Below, one piece after another: positions 16,889 to 18,763 of a stretch of DNA of 18,763 nucleotides (positions within the stretch are counted from its first letter, which is position 1; every line of letters begins with the position of its first letter). Both the position numbers and the translations under genes were made by a program. The stretch covers positions 1 to 18,763 of the forward strand of contig JAOZLK010000015.1 of NCBI GenBank assembly GCA_029934875.1, read 5' to 3'. This DNA is from Bacteroidales bacterium. GTDB lineage: Bacteria > Bacteroidota > Bacteroidia > Bacteroidales > GCA-2748055. The notes beneath the pieces are model-generated. The model made no database searches, was not told the origin of the DNA, and saw only the letters and a list, made by a program, of their open reading frames with translations.

Positions 16889-18169
16889 ATGAGACCTCTT
16901 ATAATCATCCCTGTACTGATCCTTTGCCTGAGCATGGCAGGTTTGATCTCCTGTGCTGAAGATGAACTGCTTCTGCCCTCCGATTCCACTTACATGGGAT
17001 TGTATCCCATCGATCCGGTTTCCGAAACAAACCTGGCCTTCTCAGATTACATGGCCAACCGCTACCTGAAAATAGGCAGCCAGGAAAACCGCCTGCTATT
17101 TATGGCCGATTCTATTGGCTCTATGCAGGTGGCTGAAGTCCTGGTACCGGAGGGTGAAGATTTCAAATCGGGCAGTTACAATTTTGGATGGCCTGTCGCC
17201 GCCATGAACGGTTCAAGCATCATCGTCTCAACCCAGAGGAAACTGCTCCCCGGTCAGGCAGATGACAAATCGGGCAAGGGACAATTGTTGATCACTTCAG
17301 ATGATGCAGGAGAAACCTGGTCAAAGCCTGTTGAGGTGCAGAACCTTCAACCCTATGGCTACCGTGTGGGCGATTTGAGTTGTATAGGAAATTTCGAAGG
17401 AAACATTATCCAGAAGGGAAATGGCACTATGATTACGGAAGATAAGGGTGCCAACTGGAAGCCCTTCCCCAGGGCATTTAAATATGTCACGCAGGAAGCC
17501 TATGGACCCAATGGTCCAAGAATCCACAATCACCCTGCTTTCGGACTCATTTTTGTCACAGGTACCTCTGCTTCCATTGGAACAGGTTCGGTAATTAGAT
17601 CTGACAATGGGGTATTATGGGAAGACAGCGACTGGGGAATTGAGGGGGATGATCCTGTAAATTGTCCGGGACCCTCCTCACTCGTTTTGGAGGATGGAAG
17701 CATCCTGATGGTATCCAGCAACGGCTTACAGATGGTTCAGTACCTTTACAAGTATAAAGCAGGAGATACCTATGACGGGATTCTATTTACTGCAGACATC
17801 TTATTTGACATCAGCACTTCTCTCTCTGCCAATGACGTACCCGACCTTATATACAATCCTGTATCGGGGAAGATCGAAATGATGGAAAGCAATCCCGGGG
17901 CACTTATACTCTGGAGCATCGACCCTAAAGACTTAATGGAGGGCAGTATAGATTGGGAGCTGGAGACTGTACTTATGAAAAGGACCGGCATATCTTCCAT
18001 GCATCCGGCAGGATCTGTAGTTGATCTCGATAAACAACTACAACATATTTTCCTCTACATGGGCGGAGAATACCCCGACAGGAACTGCATCTACAAGCTT
18101 AGCAGGTCGCTGGATACCAAATCTCTGGCCTCCTGGATCAATGAGCAGAGGATACAGATGGGGATTTAG
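16889..18169 (+). CDS. Sialidase-like (Asp-box/BNR) beta-propeller lipoprotein
   Basis: The ATG follows the preceding stop with no gap. The product has 426 residues and a lipobox LISC with the acylated Cys at residue 22. Asp-box motifs appear at 137-144 (SDDAGETW), 183-190 (TEDKGANW) and 238-244 (SDNGVLW), as in sialidase-fold six-bladed propellers. I could not find the FRIP motif, nor confidently assign the arginine triad and Tyr/Glu nucleophile pair of GH33 sialidases. A non-enzymatic propeller or an unrelated BNR-repeat lipoprotein is therefore as likely as a hydrolase. It is the last gene of the operon. Its position after the secreted LamG-like protein suggests a cell-surface role, but whether it faces outward or the periplasm is unknown. 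Confidence 0.72.
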   Translation: MRPLIIIPVLILCLSMAGLISCAEDELLLPSDSTYMGLYPIDPVSETNLAFSDYMANRYLKIGSQENRLLFMADSIGSMQVAEVLVPEGEDFKSGSYNFGWPVAAMNGSSIIVSTQRKLLPGQADDKSGKGQLLITSDDAGETWSKPVEVQNLQPYGYRVGDLSCIGNFEGNIIQKGNGTMITEDKGANWKPFPRAFKYVTQEAYGPNGPRIHNHPAFGLIFVTGTSASIGTGSVIRSDNGVLWEDSDWGIEGDDPVNCPGPSSLVLEDGSILMVSSNGLQMVQYLYKYKAGDTYDGILFTADILFDISTSLSANDVPDLIYNPVSGKIEMMESNPGALILWSIDPKDLMEGSIDWELETVLMKRTGISSMHPAGSVVDLDKQLQHIFLYMGGEYPDRNCIYKLSRSLDTKSLASWINEQRIQMGI

Positions 18170-18311
18170 ACCGGAACATAAAAATCCTCTGCGCTCGGCT
18201 TGCATCATGCTTTAAATCATCAGCTCCATGAGCTCTTGTAATCCTTTTTCCCGGTTTAAATGTACCCTGGACACACTTTGTGAAACACTACCCAATATCT
18301 GCATGATTATA
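18170..18311. other. Intergenic gap between convergent genes
   Basis: These 142 bases separate the operon end from the convergent metallophosphoesterase gene. Transcription from both sides should stop here. I see no strong GC-rich hairpin followed by a T-run. The best candidate is AGCTC (18222-18226) pairing with GAGCT (18230-18234) around a 3-base loop. A short T-run (18244-18248) follows ten bases later, which is weak for a terminator. No RNA gene or additional ORF is supported. Confidence 0.4.
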
Positions 18312-18763
18312 CTATACCTCAATGATTTTATTATTTATATATCCAATGTGTTCATTGTATTTAACATAGCCTAGTTGATTCGTTCTGATATGAGTATTTC
18401 CAATTTTAAAATCAGGCGTGTTACAATGGGAATGACCATATATCCAATAGTCCGGACCCTTTGATTCAATCAGATCGAATAACTCCACGGCAAATGCCTC
18501 ATTTAAAGCACTGCCCTTATACTTTTCGGGATAGTTTAAAAGAGTGGGGACATGGTGGGTTGCTACCACTGAATTATCGGTGTTGTTGTGGTGAAGCGTC
18601 TTTATAAGAAAATCAATACTTTGGGCATGTAATTGATTGTAATTTTCAGCAGAAAAGCGATTGCCTTTGTATTTAATTACATGAAAATCACTCATGCCCC
18701 TTTCAACCCGCCACTGATTTACCAAGTTAATTTTGGACCACAGCGAAGAGAAAATAATATTGA
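18312..18763 (-). CDS. Calcineurin-like metallophosphoesterase, partial (C-terminal part)
   Basis: On the - strand the frame is open to the right edge with no stop, so the gene's 5' end lies beyond the window. About 149 codons are visible, and the stop codon is at 18312-18314. The TTG at 18723-18725 is not needed as a start, because sense codons that fit the protein (FSSLWSKIN) continue upstream of it. Motifs are VVATHHVPT, with metal-binding His residues, and DYWIYGHSHCNTPDFKIG, containing the GHSH metal motif of the family. The N-terminal GDxH, GDxxD and GNH motifs would be outside the window. It is probably a cytoplasmic phosphoesterase of unknown substrate. It is convergent to the operon and not part of it. 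Confidence 0.88.
   Translation of the reverse strand, partial: NIIFSSLWSKINLVNQWRVERGMSDFHVIKYKGNRFSAENYNQLHAQSIDFLIKTLHHNNTDNSVVATHHVPTLLNYPEKYKGSALNEAFAVELFDLIESKGPDYWIYGHSHCNTPDFKIGNTHIRTNQLGYVKYNEHIGYINNKIIEV

Noticed and set aside
16889..18169. Calling this gene a GH33 sialidase (nanH)
   Set aside because: Asp boxes show the fold family only; the catalytic motifs needed for that name could not be identified.
18021..18215. 64-codon + strand ORF at the end of the operon
   Set aside because: It overlaps the Asp-box lipoprotein in another frame and runs into the intergenic gap without any motif or signal.
18222..18248. Rho-independent terminator
   Set aside because: The stem is only five base pairs and the T-run is ten bases away, so it does not meet a reasonable standard; it is mentioned only within the intergenic entry.

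Overview
The window looks like chromosomal DNA of a Bacteroidota bacterium. The evidence is two SusC/SusD pairs, a chain of lipoproteins with Bacteroidota-style lipoboxes, a C-terminal type IX secretion (T9SS) sorting domain, A-rich start contexts without strong Shine-Dalgarno sequences, and moderate GC. The genus cannot be fixed from the sequence alone.

Layout. Positions 1-312 hold the N-terminal part of an IS1380-family transposase, cut by the left edge and broken internally. Positions 313-575 are a leader with two inverted repeats and a phased direct repeat, and probably hold the operon promoter. From 576 to 18169 nine genes lie on the + strand with gaps of 0-12 bases or a 1-base overlap, so they are very likely one transcription unit of about 17.6 kb. 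The order is FAS1 lipoprotein A, SusC-A, SusD-A, FAS1 lipoprotein B, SusC-B (broken by an in-frame TAA), SusD-B, exported MORN-repeat protein, a T9SS-secreted protein with three concanavalin/LamG-like modules, and an Asp-box (sialidase-like) lipoprotein. Positions 18170-18311 separate this operon from a convergent gene, the C-terminal part of a cytoplasmic metallophosphoesterase that runs off the right edge on the - strand.

How it may work. The order FAS1-SusC-SusD occurs twice, so the locus reads as two paralogous outer-membrane import modules. In each, a SusC TonB-dependent channel is paired with a SusD lipoprotein lid and a FAS1 lipoprotein that probably sits on the cell surface as a binding or adhesion factor. 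The three downstream genes add further exported beta-rich proteins. I recognise no glycoside hydrolase, polysaccharide lyase, peptidase, sigma/anti-sigma pair or sensor-regulator in the window. The locus therefore looks like a binding and uptake unit whose ligand is unknown and whose depolymerases, if any, lie elsewhere.

The main anomaly is SusC-B. Signal peptide, N-terminal domain, plug and barrel are all in one reading frame, interrupted only by a single TAA at 9032-9034. This suggests recent loss of the second channel, a strain-level mutation or a sequencing error, and it leaves SusD-B without an obvious exported partner.
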